This document shows positions 51,219 to 60,282 of a stretch of 64,000 nucleotides of DNA, one piece after another (position 1 is the stretch's first letter; every line of letters starts with the position of its first letter). Made by a program: the position numbers and the translations under genes. Origin of the DNA: Granulicella sp. (GTDB lineage: Bacteria; Acidobacteriota; Terriglobia; Terriglobales; Acidobacteriaceae); NCBI GenBank assembly GCA_025408425.1, contig JANXYX010000005.1, positions 1 through 64,000 on the forward strand, given 5' to 3'. Under the pieces are notes generated by a model, which was not told the DNA's origin, did not search any database, and saw only the letters and a list, made by a program, of their open reading frames with translations.

Positions 51219-52210
51219 GGTTGGGGAGCATACCCATGCGCGATGAACCATTCAATAGCGCCGCGCAGCGCGTTGTAAACCGGAAGCACCTTGAAATCCA
51301 GCTCGCGCTCAGCCTTCGCCGAGGATGCAAACATCATCTTTTTTCCCATACGAACCGCCTCCACAGTGGCCCGAGGTTCCTTGCCGCGCAATCTTCCTGT
51401 GATGTTCTCGTCGAAGAACGCAAAGGCCATCGCCACAGCATGAGGCACCTTCGTCCGCGGCGACGGCAGCCCAGTAATCGCAGACATACGGTCGAGGATC
51501 TGCTTCAATGTAAGGTTTTCTCCCCCCAGAATGTACCGCTCTCCCGGTGTGCCCCGCCCAAGAGCGACCACGTGCATCCGAGCGACCTCTCCAACATCGA
51601 CCAGGTTCAATCCCGTATCGACATACGCCGGAAAATTCCGATTAAGGAAATCAACAATTATTCTTCCCGTTGGGGTTGGCTTCGCATCATCCGGACCAAT
51701 CGGCGTCGTGGGGTTAAGGATCATCACATGCTGTCCACTTCGAGCGGCCTGAATAGCCTCTTGCTCCCCCAGAAACTTCGAGCGCTTATAGTGGCCAATC
51801 ATGTCAGACAGTGAAACGGGCGTGTTCTCGTCCACAATCGTTCCATCGGTCTTGAAGCCCATAGTAGCGACGCTCGAGGTGTAAATGACACGCTGTACGC
51901 CAACCTCGCGCGCCAGCTTCAGCAACTCGCGCGTCCCCCCGACATTCGAGGCGTACATCTCCTCAGGATCGCGAACCCACAGCCGATAATCTGCCGCAAC
52001 ATGCACCAGAGCATCGCACCCTGTCAGAGCAGAGCGTAGCTGTTCCGGCTGGCGCAGATCACCTTGAACTAACTCGGCATCAATACCTGCCAATGAATCC
52101 AGTCGGCTCGTAGTCCGAGTCAGCAGGCGAAGTTCAGCTCCCTCAGCCGCGTAGCACCGCGCCACATGGCTGCCTACAAAGCCCGTCGCCCCAGTAATAA
52201 ATACGCGCAA
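51215..52210 (-). CDS. hpnA: Hopanoid-associated sugar epimerase HpnA
   Basis: An extended SDR/NAD-dependent epimerase of 331 aa: TGATGFVGSHVARCY, LVHVAADYRLWVRDPEEMY, VYTSSVAT-like (VIYTSSVATMG) and YKRSKFLGEQE carrying the Tyr-x-x-x-Lys pair. Sequence detail such as ADYRLW is typical of HpnA, found in hopanoid clusters but of uncertain reaction. Start is TTG 52210 with an AGAGAG purine run; no ATG is near. It overlaps hpnG by 4 nt and follows the 148-aa unknown by 84 bp. Confidence 0.88.
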   Translation of the reverse strand: MRVFITGATGFVGSHVARCYAAEGAELRLLTRTTSRLDSLAGIDAELVQGDLRQPEQLRSALTGCDALVHVAADYRLWVRDPEEMYASNVGGTRELLKLAREVGVQRVIYTSSVATMGFKTDGTIVDENTPVSLSDMIGHYKRSKFLGEQEAIQAARSGQHVMILNPTTPIGPDDAKPTPTGRIIVDFLNRNFPAYVDTGLNLVDVGEVARMHVVALGRGTPGERYILGGENLTLKQILDRMSAITGLPSPRTKVPHAVAMAFAFFDENITGRLRGKEPRATVEAVRMGKKMMFASSAKAERELDFKVLPVYNALRGAIEWFIAHGYAPQP

Positions 52211-52294
52211 TTTCCGCTCTCTTTAGCCACGCAGAATCACTTCGAAAAGCATGTGCTGGCTTGAATTCCGCCGCGTCCAATTCCTTGGAATTAC

Positions 52295-52741
52295 TCAGTC
52301 CAGCTTCTCAGGCTCGATCTGAATATTCTGCTCCCCTGCCGCCTTCTTAGCCCAATACTTTGCCACCCACGCTTCAAACGTCTTACCAGCCGCAGTATCT
52401 CGGCCGCTAAACGCAATTGCAGCTACATCAGCGTAGGCTACATTCACCTTCGTTCGCTCATTCGTGGGAATGATCCGAATAAACGAATCTGTAAGTGAAA
52501 AACCCGAACGTCGGTCGAAAAGGTAGCCCTCGATCTTCGAGCCATCCTTACGCGTAATAGTGATATCGCCACGATAGTCAAACGCCTTCTCCAGCGCCTC
52601 ACGTACTTCAGCCTCAGTCGCGAGTTCCGGAACCCAGCCTTCCAACTGCTCTCGCTCGCGGCCTGCGGCAACCTCAATCTCGTCGGGATTTAAATGAGAG
52701 AGCTGCTCCAACTTTGCTGATTCCTGTAGATCGGTGGCCAT
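52295..52741 (-). CDS. Unknown small protein of the hopanoid operon (148 aa)
   Basis: I do not recognise a named family. The protein is acidic and soluble. An N-terminal helical part (ESAKLEQLSHLNPDEIEVAA) precedes a small beta-barrel-like core (YRGDITITRKDGSKIEGYLF, IRIIPTNERTKVNVAYADVA, IAFSGRDTAAGK) that recalls Sm-like or SH3-like folds. A Trp/Lys-rich helix (FEAWVAKYWAKKAAG) ends it. Its start overlaps the hpnH stop (TAATG); the second of two tandem ATGs (52741) has AGGAG at the better distance. Tight coupling to hpnH suggests a role in adenosylhopane chemistry or its control, not shown by sequence. Confidence 0.75.
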   Translation of the reverse strand: MATDLQESAKLEQLSHLNPDEIEVAAGREREQLEGWVPELATEAEVREALEKAFDYRGDITITRKDGSKIEGYLFDRRSGFSLTDSFIRIIPTNERTKVNVAYADVAAIAFSGRDTAAGKTFEAWVAKYWAKKAAGEQNIQIEPEKLD

Positions 52742-52743
52742 CA

Positions 52744-53883
52744 TTAGTCTCCTGAGACTTCCTGCAGGTTCGTCGTTTGCGTCGTTCCGGTAGGTGCAGC
52801 AATCTGTACCAGTGGCGCGTGGCTTGCCGGCTTCCACTCGTTCAGAATCTTCTGCGCACCTTCGTCGTCATACTTGCTAAAGAAGATCGCCTTGGCGGTC
52901 TGCAGCAGGCCCTTGATCGATCCAAAGGTGTAGTTGACGCCGCTGGCTTCATAACCCGAGTGAACCATGCAATTCGCGCAACGCGGGTTGCCGGACTCGG
53001 TGCCATAGTTCTGCCACTCGACAGTCTCCATCAGCTCTTTGAAGGAATCCGCATAGCCATCCTGCAGCAGGTAGCAAGGCTTTTGCCAGCCGAAGATGCT
53101 AAACGTAGGCATGCCCCATGGTGTGCAGGTGAGATCCTTCTTGCCCATCAGGAACTCCATGAAGATGGGCGATGCGTTGAAGCGCCATGTCTTCTTGCGG
53201 TTCGACAGAATAGCGCGGAACATCTTCTTCGAACGCGCACGGCCAAGAAAGTGTTTCTGGTCAGGAGCCTTGTCATAGGTGTAGCCCGGCGACACCATCA
53301 TGCTCTCGACACCGGCAACCATCAACTCGTCAAAGTGAGCGCGGACACTATTGGGGTCGGCTCCATCGAAAAGCGTTGTGTTGGTGGTGACGCGGAATCC
53401 TGCTTTCACGGCCGCATGGACACCCTCCATCGCAATGTCGTATCCACCCTCGCGGCAGACTGAGAAGTCATGATGCTCGCGCTGGCCGTCGACGTGAACC
53501 GAGAACGACAGATATTTGCTTGGCTTGAAGAGGTGCAACTTCTCCTTCAGCAGCAGAGCGTTCGTGCACATGTAAACATACTTCTTGCGCGCCACCAGAC
53601 CGGCAACGATCTCTGGCATCTGTGGGTGCAGCAACGGCTCGCCACCGGGAATCGCGACCATGGGCGTGCCGCACTCTTCAACCGCTTGGAAGCAATCTTC
53701 CGGCGTAAGCTCCGCCTTCAGAATGTGCGCCGGATACTGAATCTTGCCGCATCCCGCACACGCCAGGTTGCAGCGGAACAGGGGCTCAAGCATCAGCACC
53801 AACGGGTACTTCTTGCGGCCCAGGAACTTCTGCTTCAAAACATAGGTTGCAACTGTCCAAGCTTGCGAGACTGGTACTGCCAT
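52744..53883 (-). CDS. hpnH: Adenosylhopane synthase HpnH (radical SAM)
   Basis: HpnH joins a 5'-deoxyadenosyl radical to diploptene, making adenosylhopane, the precursor of all C35 hopanoids. The 379-residue protein has the radical-SAM cluster motif CNLACAGC (Cys38, 42, 45; CX3CX2C). It continues with VAIPGGEPLLHPQMPEIV (GGEP motif) and CTNALLLKEKLH. A Cys-rich C-terminal part (PRCANCMVHSGYEAS) follows. ATG 53883 has AGGAG 7 nt upstream. It is 60 bp after shc and overlaps the next gene. Family identity is firm from these motifs. Confidence 0.95.
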   Translation of the reverse strand: MAVPVSQAWTVATYVLKQKFLGRKKYPLVLMLEPLFRCNLACAGCGKIQYPAHILKAELTPEDCFQAVEECGTPMVAIPGGEPLLHPQMPEIVAGLVARKKYVYMCTNALLLKEKLHLFKPSKYLSFSVHVDGQREHHDFSVCREGGYDIAMEGVHAAVKAGFRVTTNTTLFDGADPNSVRAHFDELMVAGVESMMVSPGYTYDKAPDQKHFLGRARSKKMFRAILSNRKKTWRFNASPIFMEFLMGKKDLTCTPWGMPTFSIFGWQKPCYLLQDGYADSFKELMETVEWQNYGTESGNPRCANCMVHSGYEASGVNYTFGSIKGLLQTAKAIFFSKYDDEGAQKILNEWKPASHAPLVQIAAPTGTTQTTNLQEVSGD

Positions 53884-53943
53884 CCGAGGTCTCCTTCAAA
53901 TCCAGAATTTGCACGCAAACTTCGCGCGAATTATCCATCCAAA

Positions 53944-55974
53944 CTACTTCGCGACTACCGTTTCTTTCTCTAAAGCGTGCTTGTAAGTCGTTAGAGCGAG
54001 CAGTGGAAAATACTGTTTATACAAGTGATATCCAAGATAAAAGACGCGCGGAAAGCCTGTTCCGGTGTAATAACTCTCTCCGTTACGTCCAGGGACAAGT
54101 TCATCCCAACTTCCATCTTCGTGCTGGCGATCAATCAACCAGCGCACACCCTTCGCAACAGAGTCCGATCGCATATCTCCACCGGCCAGCAGCCCAAGCA
54201 GCGCCCAGGCAGTCTGGGATGGGGTACTAGGCCCAATGCCCTTCTGTAACTCATCGTCATAGGTTCCGCAGGTTTCGCCCCAGCCGCCATCAGAGTTTTG
54301 CATCATGCGGATCCACTCTGTAGCCTGCAGAATACAAGGCTCGTTACTCCACATCCCAACGGACTGCAAACCACGCAACACCAAAAACGTCCCATACAGA
54401 TAGTTCACGCCCCAGCGGCCGAACCAGCTGCCATCCGAGCACTGCTCTTTCAGAACGAACTGCACCGCCTTCTCCACGCGTTTATCTTCCCGCGTAAAGC
54501 CATACTGAGCCACCATCTCAAGGACGCGAGCAGTGATGTCTACCGTCGGCGGGTCAAGCATCGCATTATGGTCGGCAAACGGAATGTACTGGAAGATCGT
54601 CTTGGTATTGTCCTTGTCGAACGCAGCCCATCCGCCGTTCTTGCACTGCATCGCCCAGATCCAGTTCAGTGCCCGCTGACAAACCTCATGCTGGTAGCGC
54701 TCCCGCGGGTTGTCCACATAGTTCAGCGCCAGCAACACCTCTCCAGTGTCGTCAACGTCTGGATAAAACTCATTATTGAACTCGAAGTACCAGCCACCGG
54801 GCTCGACGTTCTTCACCTTCTCAGCCCAGTCACCCTTGTGCCGTACTTCCTTTGAGAGAAGCCAGTCTGCTGCACTTATGAGACGAGGATCAGTGCGTGA
54901 AACACCAGCCTCTCCTAATGCAGATATCACCTGCGCTGTATCCCATACAGGCGGAAAGCACGGCTGCATGCGGAACGTCGGGGTCGGATAATCTTCCGTA
55001 CCCTCTGGGCAGTCGATTCCCAGCTTTTCAAACTCATCCATCGCACGGATGAACTGTGGATCATCCACCGAGTATCCGAGGCAGCGCATCGCAACAATAG
55101 AGTTCAACATCGCCGGGTAGATAGCTCCCAGTCCGTCCGATTTCTCAAACCGGGCCAGCATCCACTTCTCAGCAGACTTCAGCGCCACTTTGCGCAACGG
55201 ACGAATGTGAACCCGCTCGAACATATGCACGAGTCGGTCCCAGAACAAGAAGAAATTACGCCAACTGATGCGGTTCTTCCTATCCCATTTCAGGTGCAGG
55301 TCCGCATTCTCGCGCCCCCCTGCGAACAACTCTTCAATCCCCTGCTCCGGTGCGATCTTCTTGAAGGGCTTCTTCGCATAGATGATCGACAACGGAACCA
55401 GAATCCCGCGGGACCAGGACGATATCTCATAGATATTGAAGTAGAACCAGTTTGGAAACAGGACGATCTCCGGCGGAATGGCCGGCACGGCGTTGTACTC
55501 GTACTGCCCCAGCGCGCAAAGATAGATCTTGGTGAACGTATTACATCCCACCACCCCGCCGTTCGCCAGAATCCACTCGCGAGCCTTAACCAGCCGAGGG
55601 TGATCCGCCGGCCAGTTCATCAACTTCAAAGCGAGGTAGCTCTTTACACCGTAATTGATATTGGATGGGCCACCAGGATACTGGCTCCAGCCACCATCCT
55701 CGTTCTGATGCCGCACAATTTCATTAATTGCGCGTTCCATCTTGCCTGCATCGCCCGTTCCAAGCAGCACATGCATAAAGATGTAGTCGGCCTCCAGCAT
55801 CACGTCCGCTTCAAGTTCGCCGCACCAATATCCCTCGGGGTGCTGCTCACCCAGCAGCCAATCCTTTGCCCGTTCGATACCACTCACAACATGCTCCAGA
55901 GCGAGGTCCATCCGGCCATAGCGCGGCTGCGCCGGCTTTTTCGCGGTCTGCGGATTTCCTGGGGATAAGCTCAT
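53944..55974 (-). CDS. shc: Squalene-hopene cyclase
   Basis: Shc folds squalene into hopene or hopanol at the membrane. The 676-residue protein has the general acid motif DVDD (406-409, in FYPDVDDTGEVL) and several QW repeats, such as GSWFGRWGVNYLYG, DGGWGETCGTY and DGSWDELV at the C-terminus, and QNEDGGWSQYPG near residue 95. I chose ATG 55974 because the in-frame TTG three codons upstream leaves no room for the GAGAG site. It lies 33 nt after ispH and before hpnH in one operon. Confidence 0.97.
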   Translation of the reverse strand: MSLSPGNPQTAKKPAQPRYGRMDLALEHVVSGIERAKDWLLGEQHPEGYWCGELEADVMLEADYIFMHVLLGTGDAGKMERAINEIVRHQNEDGGWSQYPGGPSNINYGVKSYLALKLMNWPADHPRLVKAREWILANGGVVGCNTFTKIYLCALGQYEYNAVPAIPPEIVLFPNWFYFNIYEISSWSRGILVPLSIIYAKKPFKKIAPEQGIEELFAGGRENADLHLKWDRKNRISWRNFFLFWDRLVHMFERVHIRPLRKVALKSAEKWMLARFEKSDGLGAIYPAMLNSIVAMRCLGYSVDDPQFIRAMDEFEKLGIDCPEGTEDYPTPTFRMQPCFPPVWDTAQVISALGEAGVSRTDPRLISAADWLLSKEVRHKGDWAEKVKNVEPGGWYFEFNNEFYPDVDDTGEVLLALNYVDNPRERYQHEVCQRALNWIWAMQCKNGGWAAFDKDNTKTIFQYIPFADHNAMLDPPTVDITARVLEMVAQYGFTREDKRVEKAVQFVLKEQCSDGSWFGRWGVNYLYGTFLVLRGLQSVGMWSNEPCILQATEWIRMMQNSDGGWGETCGTYDDELQKGIGPSTPSQTAWALLGLLAGGDMRSDSVAKGVRWLIDRQHEDGSWDELVPGRNGESYYTGTGFPRVFYLGYHLYKQYFPLLALTTYKHALEKETVVAK

Positions 55975-56007
55975 GTACGACAAACTCTCTGACTGATCTC
56001 TTAACTC

Positions 56008-57021
56008 TTAGCGAGCAACGGATGGGGCGGAAGCAATAGCCTGAACAATCTCCGGGGGCAGTCCGAACCGCACATTCTCCGGCATCACTTCAACCTCATC
56101 AACATCGCCATACCCCATGGTCTGTAAATACTCAACAACATCTTTCACCAGAACCTCGGGAGCCGAAGCGCCCGCAGTAACTGCCACAGTGTTGACTCCG
56201 TCTAGCCACTCGGGCTGAATCGCATCCGCAGTGTCGATCAAGTAGGAGTTCGTATCAAGATTCTTGGACACTTCAACCAGTCGGTTTGAGTTCGAGCTGT
56301 TCTTCGACCCCACTACCAATACCAGGTCGGCTCCATGAGCCACATTCTTTACCGCAACTTGACGATTCTCTGTCGCGTAGCAGATGTCCTGCGCATGAGG
56401 TCCAACGATATTAGGAAACTTTGCCTTCAACGCCTCAATCATGTACCGCGCCTCATCGAGCGAAAGCGTAGTCTGAGTCAGGTACGCAACTTTGTTAGGG
56501 TCTGGCACCACCAGGGCAGCAACTTCCGCCAGTGTAGAGACCACTTGCGTCACATCCGGAGCTTCACCCTGAGTACCCTCAACCTCTTCGTGGTCACGAT
56601 GACCCACCAGCACCAGCGAATAGCCCTGTTTCGCGAACTTGATCGCCTCAACGTGGACCTTAGTCACTAGAGGACAGGTCGCGTCCACCACCTTCAAGCC
56701 GCGTTCCTTGGCATGCTGACGAACCGCAGGAGATACACCATGCGCTGAGTAAATAACCCGCGCCCCCGCCGGAACCTCATCCAATTCGTTAACAAAGATT
56801 GCACCCTTCTTCGCCAGGTCGGTTACGACGTAGCTGTTATGCACAATCTCTTTACGAACGTAGATCGGGGCGCCAAATGTTTCGAGCGCAATCTGAACGA
56901 TATCAATAGCTCTGACAACTCCCGCGCAGAAGCCACGCGGCTTCAGTAGCAGTACGCGCTTGGTCTTTGTCGTGTTGTCGCTCTGGTTAACGGGTGTGTG
57001 ATCGAGAGTGGTTGTAGTCAC
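56008..57021 (-). CDS. ispH: 4-hydroxy-3-methylbut-2-enyl diphosphate reductase IspH (LytB)
   Basis: IspH makes IPP and DMAPP in the final step of the MEP pathway. The 337-residue protein has three Cys ligands of its iron-sulfur cluster: Cys32 (RGFCAGVVRAID), Cys116 (VVDATCPLVTKVH) and Cys214 (DICYATENRQ). SAHGVSP and TAGASAPE are also conserved. It starts at GTG 57021, with a TATACT box only 9 bp upstream, so a very short leader is possible. As the first gene of the hopanoid operon it ties precursor supply to hopanoid formation. A 185-bp gap separates it from recN. Confidence 0.97.
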   Translation of the reverse strand: MTTTTLDHTPVNQSDNTTKTKRVLLLKPRGFCAGVVRAIDIVQIALETFGAPIYVRKEIVHNSYVVTDLAKKGAIFVNELDEVPAGARVIYSAHGVSPAVRQHAKERGLKVVDATCPLVTKVHVEAIKFAKQGYSLVLVGHRDHEEVEGTQGEAPDVTQVVSTLAEVAALVVPDPNKVAYLTQTTLSLDEARYMIEALKAKFPNIVGPHAQDICYATENRQVAVKNVAHGADLVLVVGSKNSSNSNRLVEVSKNLDTNSYLIDTADAIQPEWLDGVNTVAVTAGASAPEVLVKDVVEYLQTMGYGDVDEVEVMPENVRFGLPPEIVQAIASAPSVAR

Positions 57022-57206
57022 ACTCCAAGTATACCGCGTTCGGTGGGGTAGCGTGGCTAATTTGAACCATCATTGGTGCTGCCCCAGCGATAGGATGGCC
57101 ATGGCAAACATGCCAAAAACTCCCATCTTGTCCAAAAGACAAAGTATGTCCAGAACTCTTGCGCTTCATGGGTCGCCACAGCCCCTTTCGCTGGTGCGAT
57201 GCGCCA

Positions 57207-58901
57207 CTAACGACTGCTCTGCAGCAGATGCTCCGCGTGCTTCAGGCTCGTCTCCGTCAGCTTGGCGCCACTCAGCATCCGGGCGATCTCCTGCGTGCGC
57301 TCCGTATCATCCATGCGTCGTACGTCTGTCTGCGTCCGCCCCTGCCTCTCGGTCTTTTCGATAAGAAAGTGTTGATCTCCAAACGCTGCAATCTGGGGCA
57401 GATGCGTGATGCAAAGAACCTGTTGCCCCTTGGACAGCATCTTCAGCTTGCGCCCGACGGCCTCGGCAGCCCTGCCCCCAATGCCGATGTCGATCTCGTC
57501 AAAAACCAGCGTGCGAGGCAGCGCCGTCTTCTTCTTACGCCCCGCGCCACTTCCGACAGCTTCTTCCACCGTCACCTTCAACGCCAGCATCACCCGGGAC
57601 ATCTCACCCCCCGAAGCAATCTCATGTAATGGCTTCAGCGGCTCTCCTGCATTCGTCGCGATAAGACACTCGATCTTGTCCCACCCATGCAGAGTCCAAC
57701 TTGTAGGCGCCTCATCGGGACTCACTTCCACTTTGAAGCAGACACTCATCGCCAGGTCATTGATCTGGGCCTCGGCCAGTTTCTCCAACCGCTCTGCAGC
57801 CACTCGACGGTTCGTGGTCAACGCCGTGGCCGCCGTCCGGTACACCTGCGCATCTTTGATCTCCTGGGCCTTCAGTTCGATCAGCAGCGCATCTCGATTC
57901 TCCACCTCCGCCAGCTTGCGAGAAGCCTCAGCCCCAAACGAAATTACCTCGGCGAGTGTCTGCCCATATTTGCGCTTCAGTCTGTCCAGGGCAGCCAGCC
58001 TGTCTTCAATCTCTTCCAGTCGGCCCGGTGCCGCGTGAATGTTGTCGGCAAAGTCCCGCACTTCAGCGTCGATATCCTCCACCGCGGCCTTCGCCGCCGC
58101 CAACTGCTGGGACGGCTCTTGAAAACGAGTGTCATACCGGGCCAACTCCTCCAGATGCTTCAATGCCGCGCCCAGAGTCGTCTCCGCAGAGTTCTCCGAC
58201 TCATACAACAGATCGTGCGCACTCATTGCAGCGGTATAAAGCTTCTCGGCATTGCCCAGAACCCGCTTCTCGCCTTCCAGTTGAACGTCTTCGTCCTCTG
58301 CAGCAAGCTGGGCCTGATCGATCTCGGTGCTCTGAAACCTCCACAAATCTGCCATCCGCAGCCGATCCTGCTCCGCTGACTGCAACTCCTCTAACTTGTC
58401 GGTCGTCGCCCGCCATCCTGAGAACGCCTCAACGACTGCTTCATAGTTCAGCCCGGCGAACCGATCCAGCAGCAATCGCTGCTGCGTCTGGTCGAACGAT
58501 CCCAGAGTCTCCCCCTGGGAGTGAATCAGCGCGAGTTCCGGTGCCAGCAGCCGCAACACGCCAACGGTTGTCGGCTGATTATTGACAAATACTCGCCCCT
58601 TGCCATTCGCCGCGATCTCACGTCGAAGCAGAATGTCATCCGTCTCCGCTTCGATTCCGTTGGCTTCAAGGACCGCCCCCGCCCCCGGCGTCATCTCGAA
58701 GACGCACCCCACCACGGCCTTCTCTGCTCCGTGACGCACGATATCCGAGGACGCTTTACCACCCAGCAGCAGGGCCAACGCATCGATAAGTATCGACTTA
58801 CCTGCGCCAGTCTCTCCCGTTAAGAGATTTAACCCAGGCCCGAACTCCGCAACGGCCCGGTCGATCACAGCGTAATTTTCCGCGCGCAGTTCCAGCAGCA
58901 T
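57207..58901 (-). CDS. recN: DNA repair protein RecN
   Basis: RecN is an SMC-like ATPase that holds broken DNA ends during recombination. The 564-residue protein has an N-terminal head with Walker A GETGAGKSILIDALALLLG and a long coiled coil (about 170-370). The C-terminal head has the signature ASGGEMSRVMLALK and Walker B TLVFDEIDIGIGG, then CITHLPQIAAFGDQHF. Length and order are normal. ATG 58901 is the start, facing away from tolQ. The gene precedes ispH but a 185-bp gap suggests a separate transcript. Confidence 0.96.
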   Translation of the reverse strand: MLLELRAENYAVIDRAVAEFGPGLNLLTGETGAGKSILIDALALLLGGKASSDIVRHGAEKAVVGCVFEMTPGAGAVLEANGIEAETDDILLRREIAANGKGRVFVNNQPTTVGVLRLLAPELALIHSQGETLGSFDQTQQRLLLDRFAGLNYEAVVEAFSGWRATTDKLEELQSAEQDRLRMADLWRFQSTEIDQAQLAAEDEDVQLEGEKRVLGNAEKLYTAAMSAHDLLYESENSAETTLGAALKHLEELARYDTRFQEPSQQLAAAKAAVEDIDAEVRDFADNIHAAPGRLEEIEDRLAALDRLKRKYGQTLAEVISFGAEASRKLAEVENRDALLIELKAQEIKDAQVYRTAATALTTNRRVAAERLEKLAEAQINDLAMSVCFKVEVSPDEAPTSWTLHGWDKIECLIATNAGEPLKPLHEIASGGEMSRVMLALKVTVEEAVGSGAGRKKKTALPRTLVFDEIDIGIGGRAAEAVGRKLKMLSKGQQVLCITHLPQIAAFGDQHFLIEKTERQGRTQTDVRRMDDTERTQEIARMLSGAKLTETSLKHAEHLLQSSR

Positions 58902-59066
58902 CTAATCCTCAGGCAATAGCGTATTGCGAGAATAACAAACCACATCGAGACCCATCATTATGTACAAAGCAGCACCACAGCAGATGCCTCCCCAGCACAT
59001 TTAGCCGTCCATTTGCGTCTTACCCAAACAGCACGATTTAGACTAACCTCTGGTGGTCATCAAATT

Positions 59067-59843
59067 ATGATCTTGAATCTACCCGCTCTAGCTCTGTACT
59101 TCCTTCAGGAAGAGCCTGCATCTACGCCGCCAGTCGCGGCCAACAGCAGCGCCCTTGCAGAGATGGTTCACAACTCCGGCCCGGTCGCATTCACTGTCCT
59201 TATCCTCCTGCTCGCGGCCAGCATCTTCTCCTGGACCATCATGTTTTCCAAGTGGTCAAGCTTTCGGCGCGCTCAGATGCAGGGCCAACGCTTCATCCGA
59301 GCATTCCGCAAGTCCACTCGCCTCAGCGAACTGGCCTCCATCGCGGATCAGTTCAAACCCAGCCCCCTCGTCGCGGTCTTCACTGAGATCCACGACGAGT
59401 ACTTCCGGCAAACCTCCGGTCGCGGCCTTCCACGCAACCCGCTCGCATTGGAGCGCGCCGCCCAGACTGCCTCCAGTGAAGCGCTCACCGCGATGGAGTC
59501 CCGCATGACCTGGCTCGCTACCATCGCCGCCATTGCTCCCTTCATCGGACTCTTCGGCACCGTCATGGGCATCATCGACGCCTTCCACGGCCTCGGCACC
59601 GCCGGCGCTGCCACCCTCCGCGCTGTGGCGCCGGGCATCTCGGAAGCTCTCATCACCACTGCCGCAGGCCTAGTCGTTGCGATCCCTGCGGTGGTCGGCT
59701 ACAACCAACTCACCGCCAGGCTCCGAGAATTCGGCTCCCGCATGGACGACTTCGGACGTGAACTGCTCAATGCCATTGAGAATGCAGCCATGCTCGCTCC
59801 GCCCCCTGCGGCACCTGAAGAGTCCCGCCGGAGGACCTTCTGA
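59067..59843 (+). CDS. tolQ: TolQ/ExbB-family proton channel subunit
   Basis: TolQ and TolR form the proton channel that drives TolA and keeps the outer membrane invaginating at division. The 258-residue protein has one membrane helix at about 40-65 (VAFTVLILLLAASIFSW). Two more follow in TWLATIAAIAPFIGLFGTVMG and SEALITTAAGLVVAIPAVVGY, the diagnostic segment pair. The first helix is preceded by a short periplasmic part. I chose ATG 59067 to give family length; the frame continues to 59013. It is divergent from recN. tolR starts 3 nt after its stop. Confidence 0.93.
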   Translation: MILNLPALALYFLQEEPASTPPVAANSSALAEMVHNSGPVAFTVLILLLAASIFSWTIMFSKWSSFRRAQMQGQRFIRAFRKSTRLSELASIADQFKPSPLVAVFTEIHDEYFRQTSGRGLPRNPLALERAAQTASSEALTAMESRMTWLATIAAIAPFIGLFGTVMGIIDAFHGLGTAGAATLRAVAPGISEALITTAAGLVVAIPAVVGYNQLTARLREFGSRMDDFGRELLNAIENAAMLAPPPAAPEESRRRTF

Positions 59844-59846
59844 CCC

Positions 59847-60272
59847 ATGGCCTTCTCCTCCCGTAGCGGTGGTCAGACCCGCACCCAGACCGCGCTCGCC
59901 GAGATCAACATCACTCCGTTGGTCGACGTCGTCCTCGTGCTGCTGCTCATCTTCATGCTCACCGCACCCGTCCTGCAGTCCGGTGTCGAGGTCGCGATCC
60001 CCAAAACGCGTTCCGTCAATCAACTCACCGAAGAGCGCATGGTCGTCACCATCGACAAAGACCAGAACGTCTTTCTGCAGGACAAGCCGATCAACGTGAA
60101 CGACCTGCCAGTCCGCCTCAAAACCGTTGGCAGTGGAGATCCCGCCAAGCGAATCATCTATCTTCGTGCCGACGAGCAGGTTCCCTTCGGTGCCTTCGCC
60201 TCCGTCATGGACGCCGTCAAGCGGGCCGGCATCACCAATATCAGCATCGTCACCCGGCCGCTCGAAAAGTGA
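59847..60272 (+). CDS. tolR: TolR/ExbD-family energy transducer subunit
   Basis: The 141-residue protein has one N-terminal membrane helix with the essential Asp (ITPLVDVVLVLLLIFMLTAP) and a periplasmic domain (VVTIDKDQNVFLQDKPINVN, KRIIYLRADEQVPFG, VMDAVKRAGITNISIVTRP). This is typical of TolR/ExbD. ATG 59847 has GGAGGA 11 nt upstream. The stop is immediately followed by the tolA ribosome binding site. It works with TolQ in proton-driven energy transfer. Confidence 0.95.
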   Translation: MAFSSRSGGQTRTQTALAEINITPLVDVVLVLLLIFMLTAPVLQSGVEVAIPKTRSVNQLTEERMVVTIDKDQNVFLQDKPINVNDLPVRLKTVGSGDPAKRIIYLRADEQVPFGAFASVMDAVKRAGITNISIVTRPLEK

Positions 60273-60278
60273 GGAGGG
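60271..60278 (+). promoter_or_regulatory. Ribosome binding site deciding the tolA start
   Basis: GAGGAGGG lies across the tolR stop. It is followed 4 nt later by ATA (60283-60285), in frame with TolA. No ATG, GTG or TTG exists in this frame near it, so the site marks AUA as the probable start. Confidence 0.7.
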
Positions 60279-60282
60279 TGCC

